DNA from: Vanilla planifolia
Taxonomy: Eukaryota > Streptophyta > Magnoliopsida > Asparagales > Orchidaceae
Reading direction: 5' to 3'
Assembly (NCBI GenBank): GCA_023846275.1
Contig: CM043875.1
Location: forward strand, 5,220,626 to 5,284,625
DNA: 64,000 nucleotides
Positions 35,801 through 49,184 of this stretch are shown here, piece after piece. Numbering within the stretch: position 1 is the stretch's first letter; every line of letters begins with the position of its first letter. The notes beneath the pieces were generated by a model, which was not told the DNA's origin, did not search any database, and was given only the letters and a program-made list of their open reading frames with translations. The position numbers and the translations under genes are program-made.

Positions 35801-37899
35801 TTTTGAGAAAATGTTAATGATCTGCTTTCTATTTGAATATCATCACCTACTTCAAGATTTTACTAAGGAAACTAATTTGAAGTTGGTGAGAGCTACATAC
35901 ACACTTTTCTTAGCCATATATACAAGGAATACTTGAGTTATTCTAAATTTCCTTCTTAAGATTTTTCTTATAATGTTTTAGTATGACTTGTAATATTTTT
36001 ATTGAGTTAAAAGACTTTATATATTTAACTTTTACATTGCTCTTTTGTCTTATTATTAGTCATTTTTTCTTATTTATTCCATTTTCCTTTTAGCCACATT
36101 CAAAGATCTTTTGATCTAGTGATTGTAGGGCTCTTTGGCTTGATACGTTTTAGAGGGACCTTCAATCTAATGTGTATGTGTCATGCCTCTAGCCACACCT
36201 AGGCAAGAGAATAATTATCAAATCAACTAGAAACTTGATATTAATCTATTTATTGCCAAATTTTAGCCAAATTTCAACAAAATATAGAAATCAAATTGAA
36301 AAAGGTACCCTTATGAATGTAATATATAAAAATTATCCATTTTTTATATATTTCATCCATAAAATACATATAATTTTGCAATTTGCATAGCCTATGCAAT
36401 ATATTTCAATAGCCACATTAGTGTTCAAAGTGAAAGAAATACTAAAAACCACAAACCACATTAGCAAAATCCATAATCCATTCAATTCACAAAGGATATA
36501 ACATCTCTCTTTCTCAAATTTAATATATATCTAATAATTCTAATACCTAAATGACATAATGTAGTCCATAATACAACCCATATGCCATTTCTCAACCTCA
36601 AACTCAAACACTACACATGTACTTAGAGAATAACTAAGACTTATTATGACCATTATCTCAATGCTATGAACCTAATTGACCCATAATAATGTAGGTATAT
36701 AAAGTGAGCCTCAAAAAAGCTAAGTGGATAATTCATAAATAATAAGGTATTGCAATAATAATTGTAAATAGAAGAACCATAATAGCTATAAACAATGAAT
36801 GGAAAAAATACAAAGAGATAAGTAATATCATGTAAAATTAATATTAAGAAAATGATCATTTATTTCTTTATTATTTCTCTTCTTATTTCTCTTGAATTAT
36901 TTATTCAGTTTTCTTTCTTTTTTGAATTATGACCTTATTTTCTCTTGACTATTATCACTACTCAAATATCATATTATATTCATATCAGTTCTCATTAGAA
37001 GATTTCTAATAAGTAGGCCTCTGCCTGTAAGTTATATCAATCAATTGATATTATATTATCCTCCCCAATATGACTCCATAGACCACAACCAACCACTATG
37101 CAAATCCAAATGTAAGATAGTAACAACATCTCTAATATAGGTTATCTACCCACAACCAACCATCCTATTAGTTTGAAGATAGCTAATGACAATCCTCTAG
37201 GAAGCCCCAATGCCCTATAAGGATAACTCATCATATCACAGGGTGCTATCTTGTACCATATTATAGTCTATGATCATAACCAACTACCATGCATAGAGTA
37301 TTAATGACAAATATATCATGCTCCTAAGTACCACAGTCAAGCAAAAAATAACATCATAGTGCCTTATTATCATAACATGTTAGGTCATGTTATCATATCA
37401 CTTCATGTAAATTAAAGTAAACATGATTAAAAGTATTCATCAAACTAAGCACCTATTACATGATTGAAATTGGTCTTTATAATAAAAATTAAATCTTGGG
37501 GTATTATAGTAAGGTCTTATAGCTTGATGATTTGTAAGTTTTTTATTGGCTTGATGTTGTAGGCTCTTTTGGGCTAATGTGAAGTTTTTTGCTTGTTTTT
37601 GCGAAGAGGTATTTTTATTCTTTGTTTAACCTTTTAGTTGAGGATCATGGATCTAGTTTTGGATCAAACCTCCTAAATATCTCTTATGCACTTTTTTATG
37701 GTATTTAAAATTAATAAGAGTTTTCTAACTAATATTATAAGAGAAATAAGAATCTTAAAAGAATTTTACTATATTTAACTTGTTTACTATGTCATAATTC
37801 ACTTCCCTCTTGTGTAACAATTAGCTTTCTTTTTCCAAGAATAGTTAGTAGTATAATGTGATACCCTGATGAAGTTTGTAATAGAGTTAAATAGTTAAA

Positions 37900-38135
37900 T
37901 TGTGCATAGAAACTAGATGTGCATAAACCTGTTATTAGAGTTTAGATCAGGAGATGTAGAGGAGCAAAAGAAGAGGTAGAATGCCACTGCTATGATGAAA
38001 TTTTTTATGGTTAAGTCTTTATTTATTTTCTTTATTTTTATTTTTTTGATTCACATAATAAACTCAATAAAAATTATAATTGTTATGTGCTAGTTATTAA
38101 GTTAGTTATTTTGGTTGGTTAAGGTGTAGACTATA
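37900..38135 (+). repeat. Dispersed repeat, copy 2 (partner at 16490-16735)
   Basis: Aligns by eye with 16490-16735 through TAGAATGCCACTGCTATGAT, the T-rich block, AATAAACTCAATAAAA and TAAGTTAGTTATTTTG. It is in the same orientation as copy 1. Confidence 0.6.
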
Positions 38136-39654
38136 GATAACATGCCATCCTTATAGGACCTAAACCTAATCACATTACATAAAGTATTATTAGCAATATA
38201 TCAAATGATGGAATAACATGGTACCAATATCTAATCAAGTATTACCTCTATACCTATATTTAATTATCCTAACATAGAGTGATAGTGGCATAACAAGATA
38301 AAATGAGGATAATGTCTCAAGAAAACCAAATTTTATTATTTTCATTCTATTTCAAACTTATTTCACATGTTATGCCACATGTTATGCCATACCCAAATTA
38401 AGATCCTAATTTTCCTTTATAATATAACTAATTTCCATTTTGTATGTATAATTCTAGGTATGCACCATATGTATCTTAAAGCCATTATGATATAATAATG
38501 AGTTAATGTGATATAAATAACTTTCATCCAAATAGTAATGTCATTCATTAGAATGTAGAATATAAGATATCATATGAAAATATCCCAATTTGTGAATAAA
38601 TCATGAATTAATTTAATATTATATTTATATTAATATTATCAAATTTATTTACCTAGATTGGAGATATGAATGCCTTGTCCAATCCCTTTCTCCTCTAGAT
38701 TCCTTATAATGTAGTATATATATATTAATTATTATATAATCTCTTATAATATAAATATCTAATATTTTTTTATGATTATATGAAAACCTAAAGCATCCCT
38801 TCCATTTCTTCTCTTATTATTATACCATCATAACAGATGATCAACACCATGTAAAATCCTTATTACTAATCCTCCATCTATCATATTATATGATTTCACT
38901 CATTGTATGACACAATCAATTCAACTCTCTATCATTAGACTATTTATAGAAACTTTTCTAATCCCTAACAAATCATATTATAAGATGAGTTCATCATATG
39001 ATATGAATAATTCAAACACCATACAACACATCATCAAACCTTTTGTTGAGCCTTTATCCTCAACTCAATTAGTGTAAAACTACTAATTTATGAAACTAAC
39101 TTAAACTTAATTATATTATATGATGGGTTTATCATATGATATTTTCCATTTTAATCAAGAATAAAAAATACTTCAAATTAATACTATTTTTAGTCTAATT
39201 AAAACCGAACTTTTTCATATCATTAAAACATATGTTGGCAACATACAACAGCTAACATCTAGCCTATGCTCACATACAATTAAGTAAATTAATGAAGAGA
39301 ACCAAATTATATTTACCTCTTTAATCTCTTTATTTTTTTTTTCTAAATTTCCATTACTACAACACTTCCTTCTCAAGCTCAAATAGTAATTTATCATTTA
39401 AACCTTCTAAAAAATTTGCCCTTACTCTGTGGCAACTTTCCTTCTCCTTTCTTCTTCTTTTCCTCTCTTCTCTTCTTTTGTTTTTGTCTCTCTCTCTCTC
39501 TCTATCCAATGGCTCCTTTATTTATATCATCCTAACTTCTTCTCTACTTAACTAACTTCCCATGAGGTGGCGACCATCATTAAATTTATTAAATAGTTCT
39601 CAATAATTATTAAAATTAAATTTATGACTTTTTGCTTCCAAACATCAAAATGAA

Positions 39655-39905
39655 TTTTTAGACATCAAAAATTACAATTGCATCACCATTGAATTTTTCT
39701 CAATTAGATCGCACTAATGGTATGATTAAAACAAATAAAATTGACTTTATTTGAAATCATTCCGTCAATAATTTCTTCTATATTTATTCAATTTGTTCAA
39801 AACTTCATGAACAATTATATAAACATAAAAAAACTCGAACTTGCCATCATTGAATTTTTCTTAGTGATCTCTATTTAATGGTATGCTCAAATAAAAATTT
39901 TGATT
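39655..39905. repeat. Diverged tandem repeat of about 190 bp
   Basis: Blocks beginning near 39660 and 39825 share a colinear core: CACCATTGAATTTTTCTCA / GCCATCATTGAATTTTTCTTAG, then AATGGTATG and AAATAAAA(T)TTGA. This lies just upstream (minus sense) of the TATA-like site at 39520, so it could be an old LTR enhancer array. Confidence 0.45.
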
Positions 39906-41520
39906 TTAATTTAAAATATAATGCACTTCTTAAAATAATCATAATGTAATAATATTTAATCAATAAACATATTATTTTATGAAATCAATTTTATTTTGTA
40001 AAATGCACTTAATTTCATTCACATTAGCTAAATCTCAATATTTGTAATATCTTAGATAAAAAATTTAAAATTTCTACAATTTTATTTAATTTTTCAAAAT
40101 TTTTTATTATTTATATTTTTGTGCCTTAAGTCACATAAGGAATTATCTAGTGGAGCTATGGGATTATTTGGGCCTTATGAGTCATGTTAAATTCATTACT
40201 AAAGACTTTTAGGTCAATTAAATTACATGAGTGTTTGTAAAATCACAACTAATGTTTTGTACAAAATAAGATAGCAAATGATAGTTTAGACCATGTCAAT
40301 GCGTAGTTGGTTGATGCAGGCTACCTTTTGTGGTTCACAAATAAATTTAAGCAACTAAGTCTAATAGAACTAGGAAATTAGTCAACCTTTGTAAGAACTC
40401 GAGCTAGCTAATTCAATTGATCAAACTACACAAGATGATCAACCTAGTTCTGTAATTCAAATTTTTAATTTTTGTTTTGTCCTCCCTTCACTGAGTGACT
40501 AAGGAAAAACATATGTTCCATATGATGTTTTGTGATGCTCCAGGCTTAGACCATTATTCTAAAAATTATAAAGGTGAACTTCTTTGTAATGCACTTCTTT
40601 GAGGTTAGTTAAGAACATTATTTTAGGTTTTCATAATGTTCAAAAAAGCTATTTTTTTCATTTTAGATCCTTGTTTTGTCATATTAAAATAAAGATTTGT
40701 TGTAGAAAAAAGAATCATATCCTAATAAAACTTTTTAAATTTAATCTTCAATATGCTATCTCAAAGTTTTAATTTCATTGCTTTCATATATTTAGATTGT
40801 ATTAGAGTTTTAAACTCCTAGAATACTTTGATTCATATCTATCTTTGGATCTTGCTTGAAATATATTCCAATCAAGGTTCAAAAATTATGTAATATGATA
40901 GTATGAAAGTTTTTTTAGTTTGTGATAATTTTTCGTTTTTTTTCTTAAATTAAGTTTTGGTTGTGAATAAATTGTTGTAAGACAAGCATTGATGTTGGAA
41001 TTAATTCAATAGTTATAATAAAAGCTCATTTAATGAAAACTCAAGAGTATGATTACATGGAAGGGAAACTTGGAGTCTTACAAGTAAAGAAAACTAAGAG
41101 AAAAGACAAGGGATAAGGCTAGATATCTTTTTGTGTTTGGAAAAGTATTTGATCTTCAAGAGGGACAATTTCTCTTATTTAATTGAATCTATAGGAGTTT
41201 TTTATAATTAAGCTTCAAAGTGGTTCAAGGATGGCTTGAGATCATCTTTTACTCTTTTATGTCCTTAGATTTTGTTCTATACAAGGTGGCTGAAGGCATA
41301 AATAAAGGTTGACTAGAGTTATGTCTCTTATGTCGTCAAATAACAACATTATAGGTAGGGGGGCTCATGATGGCAATGTAAGACATAAGAAAGTGATGAC
41401 TAGAACTTATCTTTATCTCCTTAGGCAACAATACTACAAAAAAGGTTGGTTTGGAGGATCTAGTGTTAGGGATATATCTTACCATCTAATGAATAAGTTA
41501 GAAAATCAAAGATAATATAT

Positions 41521-44500
41521 AATTAAAATGTGAGGTGAGGTCATAAAACTCTTTGTAGGGATCTGATGATGAGACAAAATCTAAGCACTAATCATCTTAC
41601 CACATGGTCTCAATAAAACATAAATAAAAAAGTGGTCCAAGTATAGATCTATATATAAACCATCAAATTAAAAATTAACACTGCACTAAGTCTATGCAAA
41701 TCCAAATATATACACAATATGAAAACTCGTCAAAAAATAAAATATCAAACATTATACTAGCTAATAAGTAAAATTCTTATCTATAACATTTAAGTCTACA
41801 TCTCTCAATATAGTAGATACACTCTTATGATATAAATACTAATAATATTTTAAAAAGTTTAACACATATATTAATAAGATAATAATATATATATATATAT
41901 ATATAAATATTATTATAATAAAAAGGTATAATTGAGCTATGATAATAAAAAATCAATGATTTTAATGAAGTATGCCATGATATGAAGAAATAAATAAATC
42001 TAATAGAAACTACGAATATGCACATTCATATATGTTTTTTTTGTTTTTTCATATCTTATATATTTTGTAAGACTCAAACATTTATTATTTATAAAGAAGA
42101 GTTTATTATTTTCCAATTTATTTCATTTAATATATATAGTTCAAATTTTTTGCTATTTAATCACTATCCTCTAAAACTAGTATTATAAGATCTCATAAAG
42201 ATATTCTCACCCTAATTAGTTATCTTCACCTTATATCATGTAGTAATATTATATAGATATAAGTGGGTTATACTCACCTTAATCATGCAAATTAGTACCA
42301 CATAGAAGTGGATGAGTATCTTGGCCTTCTGTGAGATCATAATATAATCCAAGAACAATTGAGGATAATATCTTTAAGGGTATTCCAATCATTCTATTTT
42401 ATTCTCATAATTAATAATTAAGCATGTCAAATATTCACATTACAAATTATTTCAACGTCTATTAACTTATACAAATTTTATTTATATTAAATGTTAATAT
42501 CCTTATTTTCATATAAAACATCCTAATATACAATACCTTAAATGAATGACACATGAATAAGATGTTAGATAATAAGATGATAAAAAATAAACACATAATT
42601 ATTAGATTTACTTACTATCTATAACATAAAAAGATAATATGAAAATATTTTAGTATTCTTTATAAAAAGAATGTCATTTCATAAGTAACTTGGAAATAAT
42701 TTATTAATATATTTATATCATAATTACTAGATTTAATTATTTAAATTCGAGAGTTGACTTTATTTTTTAACATCTATCTTTTCTTGACTTTTTATAATAT
42801 CATATATATACAATGATCAACATATATCTTATATAGTATTTGTAGCAAGTAATTAAAATTATGTTAATTTCTTATAGATTCTTAAGTTATTATATTAGAT
42901 TATACTTGTATAGTTCCCTTATTGTACCATATGATCCAACAAAAATAAGCATTATGAGTAATATCGATATGTATGATCCCCTACTTATATTGTCTGATTC
43001 CTATAACAAGAGCTCTTTGTTACTTATATCACTTCTAATCATACATTTTGATTATTAGGATCAACTTTATATTCTCACTTTGCATTCACAAAGTTTAATT
43101 ACTCAATAGTTATAAAGTATGACCCGTAACTTCATAATATATGATTCCTATTATCTACTTCTTTCTTTTTGTTTTACTAATTTGTCAACTAATCACACAA
43201 CTATGATACTCTATTGTATCATATGATTAATTCACTATTCCTCTAATTCCACTATGTGAACTCCTTGATCATATCATGTATTTTTATAATTAATTTACCA
43301 ACAAGCCATTGTACCTTATAATGCTACTCATCATACAAGTTTGACTGTTGACTTTTCTATTTGTAAACTTAGCCATTTTATCCATAACTTTAAGTAATCG
43401 TCAAGTACGATCAACTAAGTCATACTAAATGATTTCGATATAAAAACTTCTATAAGATCTTTCTAACAAAAATGTCTGATGTCTCAATTTGATCTCTATC
43501 TTTATCATATAACATGATTCCATACATTGTATGCATATGATCTTGATCACTTGACTTAACAAACTCTTTGCCATTAAGCCCTTAAAAAATCAACTAATGT
43601 GATCTCCATAATCATCTTAATATGACCATATATATCATGCATCAACTACATCATAAGCTTATACCTATATTACTTTTGTATGTTGAACTTGACAGCTCAA
43701 CCCATCATATAGTATACTACAAATTTTGTCCTTGTGTGATAAACTTGATAGTTTAACTTGCAGCTTAAATTCTCCTCATACTAATATGTCCCAAGGAATC
43801 ATTTGGTATGATTTGCTCAAAAGTCCCGTGTAACAAAGCATCGTATCTTTATGACCCTTTACACCTAATAGTTTTTTCATTTGATCATATCATAGGATAA
43901 AGTCTATCATACTCAAACGATACACATTACTACTTAATTTTGCCTCTTGGATACACTCCGAACCACATCGACATCACATTGTGGCACCTCTAAACCACTT
44001 TAATGATAGTTATTACTCAACTTGAAACATAACTATATTTTCTTATTTACAAAAAATCAAAGTAAATTTAGGGAAATAATCATTAAACTCTTACCTTAAA
44101 AGGGTTATGTTATTCCCAAGCTTTCCTTTTACTACAACTCTTTTTCTTATGATCTCCTTCATCAACTACAACATAGCTTTTCTAAAGGTTTCATAACTTC
44201 TCCATCCTCTTTCTTTTGGTATGCCTTCTCTACCCAAGCTTCTTCTTTCCCTTACTTTTTAAACATCATAGCATAGAATGACACCCTGCTTAGCAACTTC
44301 CTTAGCTTAACTCCTCCAATCAGTTCTTAAAAACATTACTCAACTCTTTGATGACACCACCTCCTTGAGCCTTACAACTTCCACATGTATAGATCCAAAT
44401 CTAAGCTCTCCCTCGTTAGCTCTTACAAGTGTGTTAATAGCTGTCATTATTAGTTTAATTATTTTTGAGATTATGGAAAAATATGTGTGCATGATAAAAA

Positions 44501-45190
44501 AATAATTTATTTATTTAATTATTTGTATCATATTTATTTTAGCTAAATCATTATAATTGAAGTGCACTTCTATTATTGTGCCAAATGGTCATAAGAAGCT
44601 AGTAGATCTAATCACAAATATTGACCTTCTATCCCTTTGATATTTTATTATTTATAAATTCATCATTTATCAAACCAATTATAACTATGTCAAAATTTTT
44701 AAAATTATAGAACCACATTGTACAATCAATTTTTCTTTATTTGTAAACCTACTCTCTATAAATCAATTTTGACTTAAGCTAAAATTTTAAAAATTACAAA
44801 TCTACCATAAGCAACATTTTTATAGTTACAATTATATTCAAATCTTTAAAAATTCATAATTAATTATTTGTCCCCGACAATACAAAGTTAACATTATTGA
44901 GTTCTTTATAAAGAGTTATCTATTAATATGCTCAAATACTATTTTAACCAAATCTGATGTGATGACTCACAAAAATGAACTTTAACATGTTAATCATGTT
45001 TAAGAACTATCCATTTAGCTTTGATTTTAGAGTTTTATACTTAAAACTTGATAAAAATAAGGATTGTTATTTCTAGCCTTCAATAAGAGGGCCTTAAGAG
45101 TTTGATCAGTAGAATGTTAAGGGTTTGACCATAAGCAAAAAGGTCTCGAGTGTTTGGCCCTAAGTACCAAGTTCTTGAATGATAGAAAAT
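41521..45190. other. AT-rich intergenic DNA, no gene recognised
   Basis: No ORF with recognisable homology. A (TA)n run lies at 41886-41905. From 43100 to 44100 the base composition is slightly less extreme and dense in ATCATATGATC-like palindromes, as at 38840-39130, suggesting related repeat DNA. Confidence 0.5.
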
Positions 45191-45197
45191 GAACCTT

Positions 45198-45318
45198 GCT
45201 CTGATACCAATAATGATGGAGAAGGGATCACTAAGGCTTAGATACCAAAAATTAATGGGTAACAAATAAGTCTCTGATATCAAATTGATGACAAATGAAT
45301 GTTGCTCTAGTATCAAAA
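45198..45318 (-). other. Cluster of PBS-like motifs (initiator tRNA-Met type)
   Basis: On the minus strand TTGGTATCAGAGC (45210-45198) is a perfect match to the PBS used by many plant LTR elements. Three diverged versions lie just upstream: TTTTGGTATCTAAGCC near 45248-45234, TTTGATATCAGAGAC at 45284-45270 and TTTTGATACTAGAGC at 45318-45304. It implies a minus-strand element with its LTR above 45320, but no LTR end or gag is recognisable. Confidence 0.6.
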
Positions 45319-48300
45319 ATGATGGGGAGAAGAGACAAGAGAAATTCGTACAATGGTATCTGAGGTGGAAGATAATAAAGACAAGGATGATGGTGATGCT
45401 AAAAATAAATTTGAGTCATATCATGAATATTTTAATATCATAACCTAAGAATGTGTACGTATGTATGATAACAAAGGACAATGATAATGGTGGAAATAAA
45501 TCCAAATCACAAGATATTTTTCACATTACAACCCAAATGACCCTAGATCATAACTTAAGGATGTAAATATATATATATGATAAAAAATCATAATTTTAAA
45601 AGCAAGATGGTGAGCTAAAAAGATCTTTCTTTTTCATTCAATACCAAGACTTTAAATAGATTATAATACTAAATTTAGATAGAAAAATAAAATAACAAAA
45701 GTACCTTCTTAATAAATACATAAAAAATAATAAAATATATAAATAATGATGAAAATATTATAAGGATCTTATTTATGTAACCCATTACTATCATAATGAA
45801 ATAAAAAAAATGAAATGAACTAGCGAAAAGCCAAAAAAATGCTATGCAAACATTTCTAATGTGACAAAATAGACATTTTGAGTTTTGGTTCAATTGGATC
45901 TATCTATTGTATCTAATGTACTACATCATGGAGTATTTGACCTCAAGTAGAAGGATCTTAATAGAGTAGCAAACCCTCAATGCTTTAGCCTCGAGAGAAA
46001 CTATGCCTTCTTGTAGCTAATACTTACCATATAGCTATATTTTGGTTCAACAATAGAGATTTCTAATATGAATTTTTGCATCTTCAATAATCTATCTTAC
46101 AATTAAAGAAAATCTATAAGAAAATTGTTGTGCTTATTGTTCTGATTATTTAAGCAATTAAACATTTATAGATCAAGATGAACATTTGGTAAGAGTCTCT
46201 TTTAATCAATTATAAGGCATATTCATTTATGTGTGATTGGAGTAATATTTTTTTTATTTTTCTTTTCTCCCAAAATGACTATGCAAAATTTTATGTAGTT
46301 GTCAACATCATGCAAACTTTTCTAAATATTTAGCAACTTTCATTCTCAACAAATCATACCTTAACAAAAATCTTCTTCAAACAACTCAAAGTTTTTCTTT
46401 TAATAATTTAAATTTGTTTATAACTTTAAGTGATTTCTTAGCTTTGCCTTGAAAACTAGTTGTTTTCTAATTTCACTTTTTTTGTTTATAGATTTCTTAT
46501 GTTTGTCTTTATCTATCCCAAAATCATATAAAAAAATTTCTCTCTTTATTATCCTCAAATACCCTATTATTTGTTTTTATCTTTCTTTTCTTAGCCACTT
46601 CAAAACTAGTTGTTTTCTAATTTCACTTTTTTCTTTAGTAAATTTCTTATATTTGTCTTTACTTATCCTAAAATCATACTAAAAATATCAAAATTTTTCT
46701 CTCCTTATTATCCTCAAATACCTTACTATTTGTTGTTATCTTTTTCTTCTTAGCCACATCAAACTATCATTGTCTCTAAATGATGCATCAGATGGTTTTA
46801 TATTGTGAATTGTAAATTGTTAATATAGAAGTTGCAAGTTTATTATATATGTGAATAATGTCATATAATCAATCCAGCAAAATATATTTTAATAAAAATT
46901 ACTTCTACCAATATATGTTGAATAAACGAGTGTGTACATATCAATTTCAATTGATATTACATATAACTGATGCTAGATTTATTAAATAAAATAGTGACTT
47001 AAAAAGGTCTAGATCTTTCTCAACGATTGTTAAATCAACTATTGTATGAAGTTGATTTGGATAATTGTTTACTAAGGACCCTAGTCACTACATTATATAA
47101 TAATTGTTATATAAAGAGACATTTTATAGTACTTTTTAATAAACTTAACTTTAAACACTTCAATCGAAAGAAATAATTGTGCTTTTACAAATTTATAGCA
47201 TTATAAAATGCCATTAATCTTATACAATAATAATATATATAATGAAAATTTTTGGATATTTATATAACGATTTTTATGTATGATGCAAAGAAGTACACTA
47301 AAACAAAAAAAAATCATTCTCTTATAAAAATGCTCATGCTTCAATTATTGAAACAACCATTTTCTTGAATTGTTTACTAACTGAAAAACATGTCAGATAT
47401 TTTAAACTGTAAAATTAATTGTTATTTTTGGTCAATATGTGAAATAAATTTGCCAAGAATTTTATTCTTTCAACATGTTAGGAGGATTACCATTTTCAAA
47501 TTATAAATTAATTACTAATTAAGCTCATTTAATAGAAATCATGAAAGTATTGAAATAATCAACATGTTAATCTTTTATGAATAATTAGTATTTTAAATTA
47601 TAAATTAATAAGATTTATTCAAAATTTATGTTTTGCTTTTTGTTCCTTCATAAATTGAGAAGAATTAGGATTTTTATCTACAAAAATTAATTATAATATT
47701 ACATCTTCATACCTCTGTCTTCACAATTGAGAGAAGCGACAAAAGGCCAAACTTTGTATTAGACAAAGAGAGTTTGTGATAGAGGATAATAATAAGTGAT
47801 GGATAGTGAAATCTAACAACGAATGACAATAAAGGTGGCCAATAATGATATGAAATAACTTACAATAAAGTACGATCATAGAAACGACTTTTACAAATTT
47901 TTCAAATAACAAAAAAAAAGAATTAAAAACAACAAATGTTTCTCTTAACATAAAAAATAATTAAAAAATAACACTCAACTTACACATTCTCTTATATTGA
48001 TATTTAGGACGTATTAAATGTGAAAAAAAACCATTACCTTAATTTTTTGACTCTATTTCATTATTAATAACAATCTTAACACCTTAAGCATATTTAATTA
48101 AATGAGCTTATGAAAATATTTCTATTAATCGCCATCCACTAAAGTCTCGTGACTTTGTTTTTATTTTTTATTTTTATTTTCTGCATTGAGTTGCGCAAGC
48201 GCAGGCCCAATAAGGCCCAAACATAAGAGTATTTTAAATATAAATTAAATTTTTGTTTCCCATACATAAATATGCAAAGAACAATCTATTATATGTACTT

Positions 48301-48715
48301 CTTCGTATTTATAAGCAGTTCACCTTAAAAAATAATTCGAATCGAAGGCTTTTTATAGTTATATGTGTTCTAACAATGTCTATTAAATTATGGTATTTAA
48401 CACTGTCCTATACAAGAAGATATTCAAAGAAAATTATATTAAAAATTTAAACCATATCTATGTATTATTAGTTAAATATTACCATTAAAAAGAAATGTTA
48501 AAATAAACTCTTATTCGATAAACAGAGCAATTTTGAATAATTGTCTAAGATAACGATGCATATTAGAATACTAACAAACTGTGTTCCTAAAAAAATAGTT
48601 GTGACATATAAGTCATATATTCTAAAAAATGAAAGAATAAATATGCGATTTAAGCACTTGTTGGGTTCTACTTATTTATTATTTTAAACAATAATAAAAT
48701 TCAAACTATAAAAAA
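45319..48715. other. AT-rich intergenic DNA, no gene recognised
   Basis: Only short, low-complexity ORFs. If the PBS cluster below 45320 is real, part of this block should be the corresponding LTR, but I see no terminal motifs. Contains the 150-bp duplication at 46450. Confidence 0.5.
46450..46757 (+). repeat. 150-bp tandem duplication
   Basis: Units begin at AAAACTAGTTGTTTTCTAAT at 46452 and 46602 and are colinear through TTATCCTCAAATACC. As 150 is a multiple of three, a 77-codon ORF (46449-46682) keeps a repeated KTSCFLISLF block. The ORF is a low-complexity hydrophobic stretch with no known match, probably accidental. Confidence 0.8.
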
Positions 48716-48719
48716 TTAT

Positions 48720-49130
48720 ATTTGGCAGATATTTTCCGTAGAGCAATCAAATGGAATGATCACGTGAGAGGAATTAGAAACACGTGATGGTTTGTTTGGC
48801 TTGATTGCTTTATTCTTGACAGGCAAACAACACATTTGGAAGGAGATAAAATATTCTCGCTCTGCGATGTTATCCCTTCGCAACTCCAAGCCAATATAAT
48901 ACGGTTATGTAACTCGTTTTGGAAGCATATTTGCATTATTTGTACGAACCCCACAATTGGACCCTCCGCCGGTGAGGGAGGTTTTGGACGGGAATGTACG
49001 GTGGGGGCGCCACCACATCGTTCCTCCTTTCTGCCTACCGATTCGCTGTCTTGGATGGAACGGCCATCAGCCAAACTATTTCCTCTTCTCCGTCCTACCA
49101 CGAGGTGGACAGCTTTTAAATAACAGAATT
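48720..49130. other. GC-richer island with two CACGTG boxes, possible promoter or gene relic
   Basis: Within otherwise AT-rich DNA, about 400 bases reach much higher GC. Two CACGTG (G-box) cores lie at 48760-48765 and 48781-48786. Overlapping ORFs of 95 codons (48836-49123, +) and 113 codons (49101-48760, -) are both open because of composition, and neither matches a family I know. The plus ORF has Cys pairs (Cys33, Cys36) without the partners of a zinc finger. A low-copy promoter fragment, a decayed exon, or a captured gene piece are all possible. Confidence 0.35.
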
Positions 49131-49184
49131 GAATTCAAAAAGTTGATAGAAGTGTATGATAACAAAAATCAGGTGAAAGTGTGA

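Larger units (their letters stand above)
36180..41520 (-). other. AT-rich block with probable decayed long-LTR material
   Basis: No coding region recognised; a 68-codon ORF at 41309-41515 is unassigned. At 39510-39530 the minus strand reads GATATAAATAAAGGAGCC followed by a GA microsatellite, a promoter-plus-leader look. About 200 bases further comes AAGAG|GTAAATATAATT (near 39320), splice-donor-like. That order and spacing copy the layout in the two solo LTRs. ACAACCAACCA-rich sequence at 37080-37340 loosely recalls the plus-strand start of the solo LTRs. Ends are not defined. Confidence 0.3.

Noticed and set aside
36179-40134. A complete LTR element starting TGTCATGCC and ending GCCTTAAGTCACA
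   Set aside because: The flanking 5-mers (GTATG and TAAGG) do not match, and the ends are only weakly inverted.
48760-49101. 113-codon minus ORF in the GC-rich island as a gene
   Set aside because: It has no recognisable domain, and the opposite strand is equally open. GC-rich composition explains both.
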